Shown here in pieces: positions 1 to 8,104 of a stretch of 64,000 nt of DNA. The notes under the pieces are model-generated. The model was not told the DNA's origin. It saw only the letters and a list, made by a program, of their open reading frames with translations, and ran no database searches. The first letter of the stretch is position 1. Every line of letters begins with the position of its first letter. The DNA comes from Duncaniella freteri (GTDB lineage Bacteria > Bacteroidota > Bacteroidia > Bacteroidales > Muribaculaceae), in NCBI RefSeq assembly GCF_004766125.1, contig NZ_SJSA01000001.1, positions 1-64,000 on the forward strand, given 5' to 3'. The position numbers were made by a program, and so were the translations under genes.

Positions 1-172
1 TGCGACAAGGTTTGCAGGCCTGAAGAATCGCGTACCAAAATGATACAGAGTTTAACAATTTCGCATTAACAGATTTTAAAAGACGCCAGTGGATCATTTC
101 TTCGTTTTAAAGAAAATAATTATGCAAGAATTCCATACAACATGTACTCGTTTTCGTCTATATATAATCGCC

Positions 173-210
173 AAAACGAAACGTGCAACTTTCTAAAACG
201 AAACGAGCAA
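173..210 (+). repeat. Tandem candidate transposase-binding sites at the right end
   Basis: AAAACGAAACGTGCAA (173-188) is followed 22 bp later by AAAACGAAACGAGCAA (195-210). The first is found perfectly inverted at 35976-35991 near the other prophage edge. Mu-like phages carry several MuA-binding sites at each end, in inverted orientation between ends, which is the arrangement seen. The binding role is inferred. Confidence 0.6.
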
Positions 211-269
211 AACTTTCTTTTTTCGCTTCCTTTTTTCTCTGACTCATTCGACCGCTTAAACACCAATTA

Positions 270-312
270 AACGCTGATTAAAAGCCTTTGAAATTGGCTT
301 AAAATCAGCGTT
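270..312 (-). terminator. Hairpin terminator after the thyA-like gene
   Basis: AACGCTGATT (270-279) pairs with AATCAGCGTT (303-312), and a further AAGCC/GGCTT pairing sits inside. T-rich sequence follows on both strands. It lies 80 bp downstream of the leftward thymidylate-synthase-like gene and would end the long leftward operon. Confidence 0.65.
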
Positions 313-392
313 ATTTTCATCCTTTTATTTGGTCAAGTCAGCAGATTTTTGTAACTTTGAAGTAGTTAAATTGATCTCGTTTGCACTTGCTT

Positions 393-957
393 TCACACGT
401 TCAGATCAAACCTTGCAGTTTCATTTCCGGCCAAGAGTTCGCGCGTTCTTTCTATGTTGTTGGCATAAATGTGAACATTTCCCAGATTCAGCGTTATAGA
501 CTTTAACGGCGCTTCGATTTGTCGCGCTATCAAATATAAATGGTAAATGTCAGCTGGCAAACCTAAGTTTGCGTCACTGCTTCTCTGATAGGCTGACAAA
601 ACGAGTTCTCCATCATCGAGCTGGAATTGAATGAGGCTTAAGCAAGGAGCTTGGTTGGTTTCCGCTCCTGTTGCTCCTAGGAACAGCACATAGTTTTTTG
701 CTGCTCCGTTTTTCCCGGTTGATTTGCTCAATCAAAGCCGGCAGTTTCTCAAAATAGGTCGGATAACTGTTAATGAGGATTTGCCCGCAATAATCCCACC
801 AGTTTATCCCGGCTTCTCTGTACTTGGTCAGGTCTCTTTATCCAGCCATAAACAGGGTTAATTCATTGCGCAGCTTCTTGCGCGCGATGTTGTGTCCCTC
901 GAAAATCTCCAGCAGGTCACAAGGCGTTAAATGCAGCTGCTCATTGAGCAAATACAT
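393..957 (-). pseudogene. Thymidylate-synthase-like protein, broken
   Basis: The C-terminal 110 residues carry the ThyA nucleotide-binding signature in the form AYQRSSDANLGLP, then GNVHIY. The natural start appears to be the ATG at 957, preceded by an AAAAGGTGA-like ribosome site, giving a protein of about 190 residues. Two lesions are visible. An in-frame TAA lies at 838-840 between segments that otherwise read on, and an extra A in the A6 run (complement of 694-699) shifts the frame. A phage nucleotide-metabolism gene is the likely origin. Because of its short N-terminus, catalytic activity even when intact is uncertain. The lesions may be sequencing errors; see the indel finding. Confidence 0.6.
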
Positions 958-1035
958 TATGTCACCTTTTTTATTGCTCTGTCGTTTGCCGTGCTGCAAA
1001 TATCTTGCCGAGCATGGCGTAATACTTGTTTGGTG

Positions 1036-1331
1036 TCATTCAATGCGAATATAGTCCATTTCTGTGAGTTCTGTGGCATATCTTCGGCCGTTCGTAGTGA
1101 AACGCTTTTGCAGTCGCCCCAGACGCTTCACTATGTCATAAATATTGCGCTCGCTGACGTTGTAACGCTCGGCAAGATTGCGACAATATAACTGACCTTT
1201 TCGCCTCGTTTCCGCGCATTCTGGTAGTCCTCAAACAGTCTTACATATTTGTGATCGCTCGGCTTTGCTCCGGCGTCCTCCAGCTTTTCAATTACTCCAC
1301 CGCATAATTTTAATGCTTCGTACACTGTCAT
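1036..1331 (-). pseudogene. Small helix-turn-helix phage regulator, frameshifted
   Basis: The frame opening at 1331 encodes about 53 residues ending at VAIL. After one missing base near 1173 (CC read as C) another frame continues AERYNVSERNIYDIVKRLGR and ends at 1036, giving about 98 residues. The motif AERYNVSERNIYDIVKRL looks like a recognition helix-turn-helix, as in Mor/C-type activators or small sigma-like proteins. It lies between the methyltransferase and the thyA-like gene in the leftward operon. Its role as a late-gene regulator is only a guess. Confidence 0.5.
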
Positions 1332-1350
1332 TCAGCATTTTTTTCGTAAT

Positions 1351-1475
1351 TTTGCAACTCCTACCACATATCAGCAGAAGCACCGAAGCACGAGTCAAAG
1401 GCTTTTAGCCCCGGCTTATGTGCTTCGGTGCATTGTGTTTGTATGTGGTAGGATACTGCAAACTAAGCCGGGGCT
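1351..1475. ncRNA. Candidate pseudoknotted structured RNA or DNA element
   Basis: Three interleaved inverted repeats fit one fold. Arm a is TTTGCA-N4-CTACCACATA (1351-1370) with TATGTGGTAG-N5-TGCAAA (1442-1462). Arm b is GCACCGAAGCAC (1380-1391) with GTGCTTCGGTGC (1420-1431), inside arm a. Arm c is AGCCCCGGCTTA (1407-1418), in the loop of b, with TAAGCCGGGGCT (1464-1475), outside a. Arms c and a/b cross, which is a pseudoknot topology. It sits between two leftward genes. On the plus strand a T-run follows arm c. I do not recognise the family. Confidence 0.5.
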
Positions 1476-1503
1476 TTTTCTATGCCTCCGCTTTGTAGGC
1501 GAG

Positions 1504-2328
1504 TCAGAGTCGCGTTATCATCATATCGTTAAATTTAGCTTGATAGTTCAGCGTGTTTGTGCGCTGGCGTATTTTCGCGCCCCACATTGGTGCCGCTTCC
1601 CGTACTCATCAGCGAGCCACTGGCAGAGCTCGACAATCTGCGACTTGTCGCTTGTGAAATAAACGTATTTCGTACCTTTAAGCAGCCGCAACACGTTCAG
1701 ATAGTCGGTCAGCTTCCAATAATTCTCATACATTCCGCACTCTGTCGTAAGATACGGCGGGTCCATGAGGAACAACACACGTGGATTGTCACGGTGCAGG
1801 TCAAACAGATCCTGGTAATCAAGATGCACGACTTCCAGTCCGTCCAGATAGCCGTCGGTGCGGTAGTCACCGCTGTGGACGCGGTTATACATCGTGTGTC
1901 TGCGCAGTTCGTCCAGGCTCTTGGCCCACTTGCCGGAGAAAAGCACGGAGCGACCTATTGTAAGAATATCGGCATAGCCATTTTGTTTCTCATAGTCGTG
2001 CACTATATCCAGGACGTCGGCGCACTGCCGGTCTGAGAGGCGCTTGTTGGGTTCAACACCAGTTAAACACTCTTTAATTGCCCTTAAAATTCCATTGGTC
2101 TGCTCCACGGCCGCCAGTCTGTCGACATAGCGGTCGAAGTCGTTGTACACCACCCGGCACCGGGAGCACCCTTTTTGCCGTGTGCGACAGCAGCCCGGAA
2201 CCGCCGAAAAGGTCCACCACCGTATCAATCTCACCTACTGCCTGCTCCAGCACCTCGATAAAGGTCCGGAGGAAATAGCGCTTCTGCCCCATGAAGGGAA
2301 GCGGCGCGCATTTGTAGATCCTATCCAT
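1504..2328 (-). pseudogene. Phage DNA adenine-N6 methyltransferase (D12/Dam class), two frameshifts
   Basis: The N-terminal part has the SAM-binding motif DLFGGSGLL and the opening PFMGQKRYFLR. The middle frame holds the catalytic DPPY motif in FLMDPPYLTTECG. A third frame completes the C-terminus with NTLNYQAKFNDMMITRL and stops at 1504. One shift lies near 2155-2168, between RVLP and RVVYNDFD, and the other near 1575-1605. Joined, the protein is about 275 residues, the usual size for this class. It would methylate adenine in phage or host DNA, probably to evade restriction, as Mu does with Mom. Whether it is dead or mis-sequenced is open. Confidence 0.75.
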
Positions 2329-2358
2329 TTACAAAATCTGTTTGACCATATTAAGTTT

Positions 2359-2900
2359 TCATACAGTGAAACATGGCCTATCAGGATAGCGGTCTTGAAA
2401 TCGTACGCCTCTATATCCTCCTTGGACCGGAGCCCCCTTATCGCTGCTGCATGCTCACGTGTGGCATTGTTGCAGTCTACAGTATAGATCTCAATCTGTC
2501 TCAGGATTCCTACAGCCTCTGTAATCGGCATGATAAAACGATGATCGCCGAGCCATATGCTCGTCTCTGTCCTGCCGCTTGCCTGCTCCACCGATATGGA
2601 GTTCATCAGCCCCACACGCGTAGCCTTGTCAAGCCATCCGGAGACACCTCCGATGCTGATCGTGTTTACAGCCGAAGAGCGGTCGTACTCCTCCAGCTCT
2701 TGGAGTTTGATAATCCTGAGTTCTTCGATAGACGGCTCATACATCCTGAGGACAGGGATCCCTGTCTCATCCTCCAAAATTAACAGCCCTCCATCCTGCC
2801 CTTCCAACAATTCTTTGTAATACTCCATGGAGATCTCTACACCTCCATCAACCGGTTTGCTATAGAAGCCATCCCTCCAATACATATTGTCGCCTTCCAT
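2359..2900 (-). pseudogene. DUF4376-type phage tail protein, C-terminal frameshift
   Basis: The core (IIKLQELEEYDRSSAVNTIS, then GGVSGWLDKATRVGLMNSI) matches DUF4376 proteins encoded beside tail fibres of Bacteroidales phages. The family usually ends soon after an EAYDF motif. Here one base appears missing near 2390 (GCGG for GCCGG on the plus strand). Restoring it gives a stop at 2359, whereas the uncorrected frame runs on into the methyltransferase. The start is taken at 2900; 2885 is the alternative. It is probably a fibre-associated chaperone or tip protein. Confidence 0.6.
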
Positions 2901-2920
2901 TTTTTGTAATATGTCTGTTA

Positions 2921-4501
2921 TTAACCTTTGCCGACAGCTATCCAAAAGAACCTTTCCTTGTTTTTTTGGTTGGCTGACACTTTAAAACTGCCTGCTGATT
3001 TGTTGCATATGGTTCTGCCGACATAATATGTCTGATATGAACTGTCAGCAGTGGTCAGTATTGAATAAGAGGTGTCGACAAATGAGTGTGGGAAATATAT
3101 GGTCTGTACACCATAGGTATCCTGATTATCAGACGGGTGCCCCCACTGTATTAAAAATCCGTCATGAAATCTGTAATAGCCGTTTTCAACAAGCCGTTTT
3201 GATAGAGCCTCGTGTTTATGGCTGTTTATCACTCCCGTCAGGACCGCCTCAATTGCCGCCTTTGTCACTGTGGCGTCACTACCTTTGGGCGCCCTTATAT
3301 TAACAGCCGCGGGGTTTGTGAGCCCGCCGTTGTTGCTCCATGTCAGATTGCCGGACGAGTCCACCACAGGTGTGAACACAGCCCCCTTGTCTCCTTTATC
3401 CCCTTGTCTCCTTTGAGGTCCTGGAGCTGGGATGAGAGCAGATAGTCCCCCTTAGGCTGATAGACAGAATCATGGTTGTGGCTGCCTCCTGCCTTTGCTG
3501 TTCATGCAGACTTCTCGGCATCCGTCACAAACCTGTGTGACGCGTCCCGGTCACCTGTGCCGCCGTATGCGTGTGCGTTGCCGGCGCGTAATTACCTTTA
3601 GGCTGATAGGTGGAGTCATGGTTGTGGCTGCCACCTGCCTTGCTGTTCCATGCAGACTTCTCGGCATCCGTCACAAACCTGTGTGACGCGTCCTCATTCA
3701 CCTGTGCCGCCGTATGCGTGTGCGTTGCCGGCGCGTAATTACCTTTAGGCTGGTAGGTGGAGTCATGGTTATGTCCAGATGGCGATGCTCCTACCTGTGT
3801 GGCAGTCACCTGATGCGGATTGTCCCTGCTGCTGATATGTGAGATTAGCGATGACACCGCCTTCATGAGTTTACCGAAAGCAGATGACAGCTTCTCTCCG
3901 CTTGACAGGTCTGTCAGAGACGGTGCCATCGTGTAGGTGGGGGTCTGGTCATTTGTCGCAACATTCGGGACATTGCCGAGCCCGACTTGCGATTTGTTGA
4001 CACGGTGTGGATTATCGGTGTCCGAGACATGCATACGTATACCCAGCTCCAAAGTGTCTGCCCTTCCATCGAGCGAGTCAATGCTCATCTGCTGGTCCCT
4101 GTCCGTATCATGCAGTGCTGAGATCTCTTTGTCCTGTGACGAGTCCTTCGTATGGATGACCTCAACTTCGGCATTCAGTGAATCAATCTCCGTTTGTTGC
4201 CTCTCATTCTCGGTCTCCAGATCCTCGATACACCCGGATATATTGTCAAAACGCTCATCCGATGTCTTCTTGTGCGTCTCATAATCTCCCTTTAGTTCAA
4301 TGTGTTGCCGTTCCAGCTCATGCCCTTCCGAAGCGACATACTTGCTGTTGAGCTGCTCCGCTAGCCCCTCCACCTGTATTACGGGGATAATGCTTTCCTC
4401 CTTGTGCACGTAGCTATCGAGCCAGTCGGCGAACTGCTCCTCCGTCGGGTACTTCCACGACGGAACCACGCTTTTAGCTGTGCTATTGTCCTTATTGCCA
4501 T
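2921..4501 (-). pseudogene. Tail fibre with HTHTAAQV repeats, five frameshifts
   Basis: Reading through the frames gives MAIRTIAQLKAWFRRGKYPT, then coiled coil (about residues 40-150), then tandem modules containing KGNYAPATHTHTAAQV and a DAEKSAWNSKAG segment, then collagen-like GDKGDKG, then a C-terminal receptor-type domain ending at 2921. Comparing the modules with each other locates the lesions: a missing A near 4454, a missing G near 3556, a missing G plus an extra A near 3490-3500, and a missing G near 3397. Restored, it would be about 525 residues. HTH-type histidine repeats often bind metal along trimeric fibres. It lies downstream of the collar-type fibre. Confidence 0.7.
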
Positions 4502-4523
4502 AATCTCGGGTATTTATTTATGT

Positions 4524-5480
4524 CTACTTAACGCGCATTATGTATGCCAGCACATAATATGGGGGGCGGTTCTCGTGAGCTTCACCCTTGCCATAGTCCA
4601 GTGTGTTTATCCCATGAGGTGAACACTCGAATATTGTTGTGGCATTAGGCCAGGAATTGCTGCCGTGCCCTTTCCAGTCTCCGCTTCCCCCTTTCCACAG
4701 CATCTCCTCATGGCTGTGACGGGGTATTGTCTCCTCCGTGAGCGTCACTTTCTTCAGTCCGCCGCCGGTCCCGGGGCTCTCATAGTCCCGGTCACTGTCA
4801 TGGAGACCGACAACGAAACGTCCCCTCAGGTCAGGTACCCTGAAATAACCATCCTGGGTCGTGTACCTTACGCCGTTCGCGTTTACCGCAGTGTTGAATG
4901 TCGAGCCAATGGCATTGAACAGCTCCGGATGATCGGACTTCCTTAATGGCTGTCCGTCACATAGCACATAGCCTTGTGGCACCCGGGAACCGGCCCACAT
5001 CTGGACTATCCCCAACGGTGCCGGCTGAACGGTCGCCAGCTCATTGCGGAGCGACCGGTTCTCGTCCATCAGTCCCTTTATGCTCTTAATGTCTGTGAAG
5101 CTCTCCCAGGTGTAGTTTTCCTCTCCTATGCCGGGCGCAAGACTCCGGCGCGTGTAGGCTTTCGGGTAGTCCGTATTATTGGCACTTACCGGGATTGCTT
5201 CTTGTTTCACATACATGCCGCTTGTGGTCGGTCCGCCATCCCAGGGCAGAACCTCACCCTCCGGCGCGTTCTTGGTCCTTACGAATACATAGCCAGCCCC
5301 CCTGCGGGTCCCCTCGCTGTTGGGCTCGCAACCCCAGAGAACCACACGGTCGCCTCCTATGTTGCCGGCAATGGCTGCAAGTGCCACCAGTTTTTGCAGA
5401 TAGTCCAGCGTCTCGCAGTCCAGAGGAAAATCTTTGTTTGCCTGTGTCAGAAAATTACCTAATATTTTGTCCATTGTCAT
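4524..5480 (-). CDS. Phage tail-collar-domain fibre protein
   Basis: 318 residues, intact. The C-terminal half contains the collar signature GIVQMWAGSRVPQGYVLCDG followed by DGYFRVPDLRGRF, and then HSHEEM and RPPYYVLAYIMR, as in short-tail-fibre and microcin-type collar proteins. The N-terminal half probably anchors to the baseplate. The start at 5480 overlaps the previous stop as ATGA, so translation is coupled. It and its upstream neighbour are the only genes in 0.4-6.2 kb without visible indels. It probably contributes to adsorption together with the longer fibre downstream. Confidence 0.8.
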   Translation of the reverse strand: MTMDKILGNFLTQANKDFPLDCETLDYLQKLVALAAIAGNIGGDRVVLWGCEPNSEGTRRGAGYVFVRTKNAPEGEVLPWDGGPTTSGMYVKQEAIPVSANNTDYPKAYTRRSLAPGIGEENYTWESFTDIKSIKGLMDENRSLRNELATVQPAPLGIVQMWAGSRVPQGYVLCDGQPLRKSDHPELFNAIGSTFNTAVNANGVRYTTQDGYFRVPDLRGRFVVGLHDSDRDYESPGTGGGLKKVTLTEETIPRHSHEEMLWKGGSGDWKGHGSNSWPNATTIFECSPHGINTLDYGKGEAHENRPPYYVLAYIMRVK

Positions 5481-5986
5481 TTATGGTTTATAGCGTAGCG
5501 TTTGCCCGCCAGTTTATACATGTTCAATATTGCCCGTAGTCTCGTTTCCGTCTCGGCCGTCCACAGTTCCTCCGGCACCGTCACCCAGAAGTCATAACCG
5601 CTCGTGCCGTTGAATCCCTCCCGGTGTATGCTCACCGCGCCCGCGCCTCGCCGCGGCACCATCACCCACCGGTCCATATCGCGAAGCCATACCGCCGCAG
5701 CTTCCCGGTTTCCGACACTGTCGCTGTCCTCTATCTCTATGCGGCGCAGTCCCGGGTCAAACTCATCATTAAGTGCCCCGCACAGCTTGCACACCTGCCC
5801 GTTATGTCTCAGCCGGTAACTTGTTGCGCTCCTGTATGCGCGCAGCTCCTGGAGCAAACGCCCCAGCGGGCTGACCCCGGCATATATCAGAGCCCCGGAA
5901 AGCGGGCGCCGTAGCCACGTCGGCAATGTCAGCAGCGCCAGCCGCTTGATATTTACATTATAGGTTCTGTCAGCCTTGTTCGTCAT
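5477..5986 (-). CDS. Baseplate or fibre-attachment protein, unrecognised
   Basis: 169 residues, intact, between the baseplate-J-like gene and the collar fibre. It starts inside the end of the upstream gene and stops with an ATGA overlap onto the next. The sequence has a basic N-terminal stretch and a segment RRGAGAVSIHREGFNGTSGYDFWV rich in Gly and aromatics; I see no transmembrane or catalytic motif. By position it resembles the gpI/gp48-type proteins that link baseplate to fibres, but I do not recognise the family. Confidence 0.55.
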   Translation of the reverse strand: MTNKADRTYNVNIKRLALLTLPTWLRRPLSGALIYAGVSPLGRLLQELRAYRSATSYRLRHNGQVCKLCGALNDEFDPGLRRIEIEDSDSVGNREAAAVWLRDMDRWVMVPRRGAGAVSIHREGFNGTSGYDFWVTVPEELWTAETETRLRAILNMYKLAGKRYAINHK

Positions 5987-6828
5987 ACGCTTTCATGTTT
6001 ACAGTTATCGCCCCTGGTCTGAAATAGCCCGCTGCGGGGGTCAGACGCGCGTTAATCTGTGTCGTTGTACTCTCGTTTACGGCCTGCGCGGTGCTACCCG
6101 CAACTCCACTATTTTCACCCCTCTACCTCTTGCAGGCGGTCAACGAGGGCCATATTCGTATATTCGCCGTTAAAAGGCAAATTCTCAATATAATCGCAGA
6201 TCACATCACGGCATGCGGTTTGAACAACGGCAGGATCCAGCATAGCATTGTAGTAGATATCCACAGTACAGTCGAATGTATCCGCCTCCATATTCACAAG
6301 TGCGGTGCGCACGCCGGCATCCTTAATCTCGTTTATATAGGCTTTCAGCTGCTTTTCCTGTTCCGCTGTTATCGGTTTGCGCACTCCGCCACTCTCTCCG
6401 GCTACTTTTATTGTCAGCAGACTGGCATCCTTGCTCTCCATAGCGACCGCATGTTTTACGACACACGCCGCCGCTATATCCCCCTCAGTCATTCCGGTAG
6501 TGTCGTATGTGTCGCTGTCCTGTTCAAGCTCGTGGCCTGCCATGAAGCGGAGCACCTTATCGCGGTACCATTTCGGGCGGTGGGCTATAAGTTCCTCCAG
6601 TTCCGCCGTTACCTCCGCTTTGTGCCTGCTTACAAGCTGCTCGACGCTCCAGGCACAGACCGCCCAGACATAAAGCAAAATATTTTCAACACTTGCCGCA
6701 CCGAATATGTCGCCGAACTCTGAGCCCGGGGTAAACCCGTACAGTTCCGCCGCAGACTCATTGCGCATAAACTCGCGTGCGATCTCTGTTTTAATTTCGT
6801 TAATATTGCGTGCCATTTTACTACTCAT
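5970..6828 (-). pseudogene. Baseplate wedge protein (gpJ-like), two frameshifts
   Basis: The intact frame from 6828 encodes 237 residues ending DRLQEVEG at 6115. Adding one G to the GGGG run near 6112 continues VKIVELRV. A further missing base near 6095 then joins STAQAVNESTTTQINARL and PAAGYFRPGAITVNMKAYD, ending at 5970, where it overlaps the next gene start. Baseplate J-type proteins of Mu-like phages normally continue in this way after a VEGV motif. The start may be 6828 or 6816. The truncated form would lack its last 50 or so residues. Confidence 0.6.
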
Positions 6829-6857
6829 TTAATAGCTGTTTAATCGATTTTTAATCG

Positions 6858-6873
6858 CTCTGCCTAAGCAGAG
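6858..6873 (-). repeat. Intergenic hairpin, copy 1
   Basis: CTCTGC-CTAA-GCAGAG in a block that also contains TTAATCG-type sequence and a GTTTAA tail. Nearly the same block occurs at 11053-11068. Both copies lie between leftward structural genes, just upstream of the next start codon. Possible roles are RNA processing or translational control. Confidence 0.55.
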
Positions 6874-6882
6874 AAATGCTGT

Positions 6883-7182
6883 TTAACTCACGATAAAATC
6901 TATTTCAATGCCCATAAAGCCAATACCGCCGTAAGGGCAAGCCGCCATATCTTCCGGGCTTATTTCGGTTGCCGGCTCCACCTTGTGCGCCTTGTAAAGT
7001 TCAACGGTTCGGGTGTCTCCACCCTCCACCGGTACCGGAACTATCAGCACACTCCCATCCTCCAGCCGGTCGGTTATGCTCATACCGTTAGCCTCTGCCA
7101 GTGCGAGCACCGTTTCAATGTGTCCGCCCGTTTGCAGGGCAATATCAAGCAGTGTTTGCCTCTCTTTCGCTGTCGTTCTCAT
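6883..7182 (-). CDS. LysM/gpX-like tail protein, leftward copy
   Basis: 99 residues. The opening KERQTLLDIALQTGG, then GMSITDRLEDGSVLIVP and PATEIS, matches the N-terminal half of the protein encoded at 21881-22309 on the other strand. This is the pattern of short LysM-like tail proteins (P2 gpX type) that sit at the tail tip and bind peptidoglycan or the tube end. It starts with an ATGA overlap on the gp25-like gene, the same order as in the other copy. Confidence 0.6.
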   Translation of the reverse strand: MRTTAKERQTLLDIALQTGGHIETVLALAEANGMSITDRLEDGSVLIVPVPVEGGDTRTVELYKAHKVEPATEISPEDMAACPYGGIGFMGIEIDFIVS

Positions 7183-7460
7183 CGTTCTATGCTGATAGTT
7201 CCGTCAGTCTCCATTACTACACGCTCACAATCGACCCCGCAACCGCGTAACATCTGGCGAACCTCACCGGGCCACATTACATCGGGCTGACCGGCGCGAA
7301 GTCTGCCGGCTTCACCGCCTAAAAGGGGGTGCTCCTTAATGTCTCCGCGCATGGTGGTGACAACCGCCTCGGCGGTTTGCCCCTCGGTGTCTCCAATCGC
7401 TATGCGGCCGTGTTCGGTCAGCAGGTCGCCGGTGATACTGTCAATTAACATGCCTTTCAT
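7179..7460 (-). CDS. gp25/GP46-like baseplate protein, leftward copy
   Basis: 93 residues. It contains RGDIKEHPLLGGEAGRL and PDVMWPGEVRQML, closely similar to the 92-residue protein at 21599-21877. Small wedge proteins of the gp25 type carry a KEHPLLG-like segment near the middle. It lies between a DUF6046-like gene and the LysM-like gene and is translationally coupled to the latter. It is inferred to be a baseplate wedge component. Confidence 0.65.
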   Translation of the reverse strand: MKGMLIDSITGDLLTEHGRIAIGDTEGQTAEAVVTTMRGDIKEHPLLGGEAGRLRAGQPDVMWPGEVRQMLRGCGVDCERVVMETDGTISIER

Positions 7461-7468
7461 CGCTGTTG

Positions 7469-8104
7469 TTATTTTTTCGGTTGCTCATAATCGGTGCTGA
7501 ATATCTCGTAATCTTCATCGCTGACCGCGCTGATTTCAACTACCTGATAATTGGCTTCTGTCATTTGGCTGAGGGAATAACTTCTAATCACAAGCCGCCC
7601 GATATTCAAAGCGTCTAAAAATTCGCTGTGAACTCTCAGAGCCTCATTTGCTTCCAACAGCTTGCGAACTTCCCGCACCTCATTGGTCGGCCATTTATCG
7701 GCTATCTCTCCACCCTCGACACATTGCAAGCCCAGCACGATATTAACCGCCCAATCGCCGGCGTTTATATACTCTTTCACCGTGCCGTCTCTACCGGTCA
7801 GAGCCGTGCTTATAATCCTATGTTCTCGGCTGGCTGCTGCCACTGCATCGGCAAATGTCAGCCCCACGCCGTTTTCTCGCTCCAGTCTGAGGGGGCAGAG
7901 TACCCAGCGCCCCTCCCAATATTCCGGGTCGGTGATAGGCTGCCCAATCTCGTGCACGGTTATGCCGTCACGCTCAGGACTTCCGCCCAGTTCCTTGAAG
8001 CGTATAAGTTTTTTAGCCATGTGCTGCCCCCAGCTCATAGCTGCAAGATCTATGCTGACAGGTAATTTTTTACCTCCTAAGCTCGGTTGTGGAATTAGGC
8101 TCAT
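7469..8104 (-). CDS. DUF6046-like phage tail protein
   Basis: 211 residues. It starts inside the end of the tape-measure gene (overlap at 8101-8104) and precedes the baseplate pair. The sequence contains LLEANEALRVHSEFLDALNI and a Tyr/acidic C-terminus. By position it would be a tail-tip or baseplate-hub adaptor that joins the tube to the wedge. The family name is from recollection of Bacteroidales phage annotation and not certain. No enzyme motif is visible. Confidence 0.55.
   Translation of the reverse strand: MSLIPQPSLGGKKLPVSIDLAAMSWGQHMAKKLIRFKELGGSPERDGITVHEIGQPITDPEYWEGRWVLCPLRLERENGVGLTFADAVAAASREHRIISTALTGRDGTVKEYINAGDWAVNIVLGLQCVEGGEIADKWPTNEVREVRKLLEANEALRVHSEFLDALNIGRLVIRSYSLSQMTEANYQVVEISAVSDEDYEIFSTDYEQPKK

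Larger units (their letters stand above)
1..392. other. Right-end region of the Mu-like prophage, non-coding
   Basis: I see no convincing gene here. The stretch holds two tandem 16-bp sites described separately, a terminator hairpin at 270-312, and A+T-rich sequence. The exact prophage terminus was not resolved. Bases 1 to about 170 are either flanking DNA or the extreme phage end. Confidence 0.5.

Noticed and set aside
3480-3800. Possible CRISPR-like repeats
   Set aside because: The repeats are long coding modules of the tail fibre (HTHTAAQV units), without spacers of constant length.
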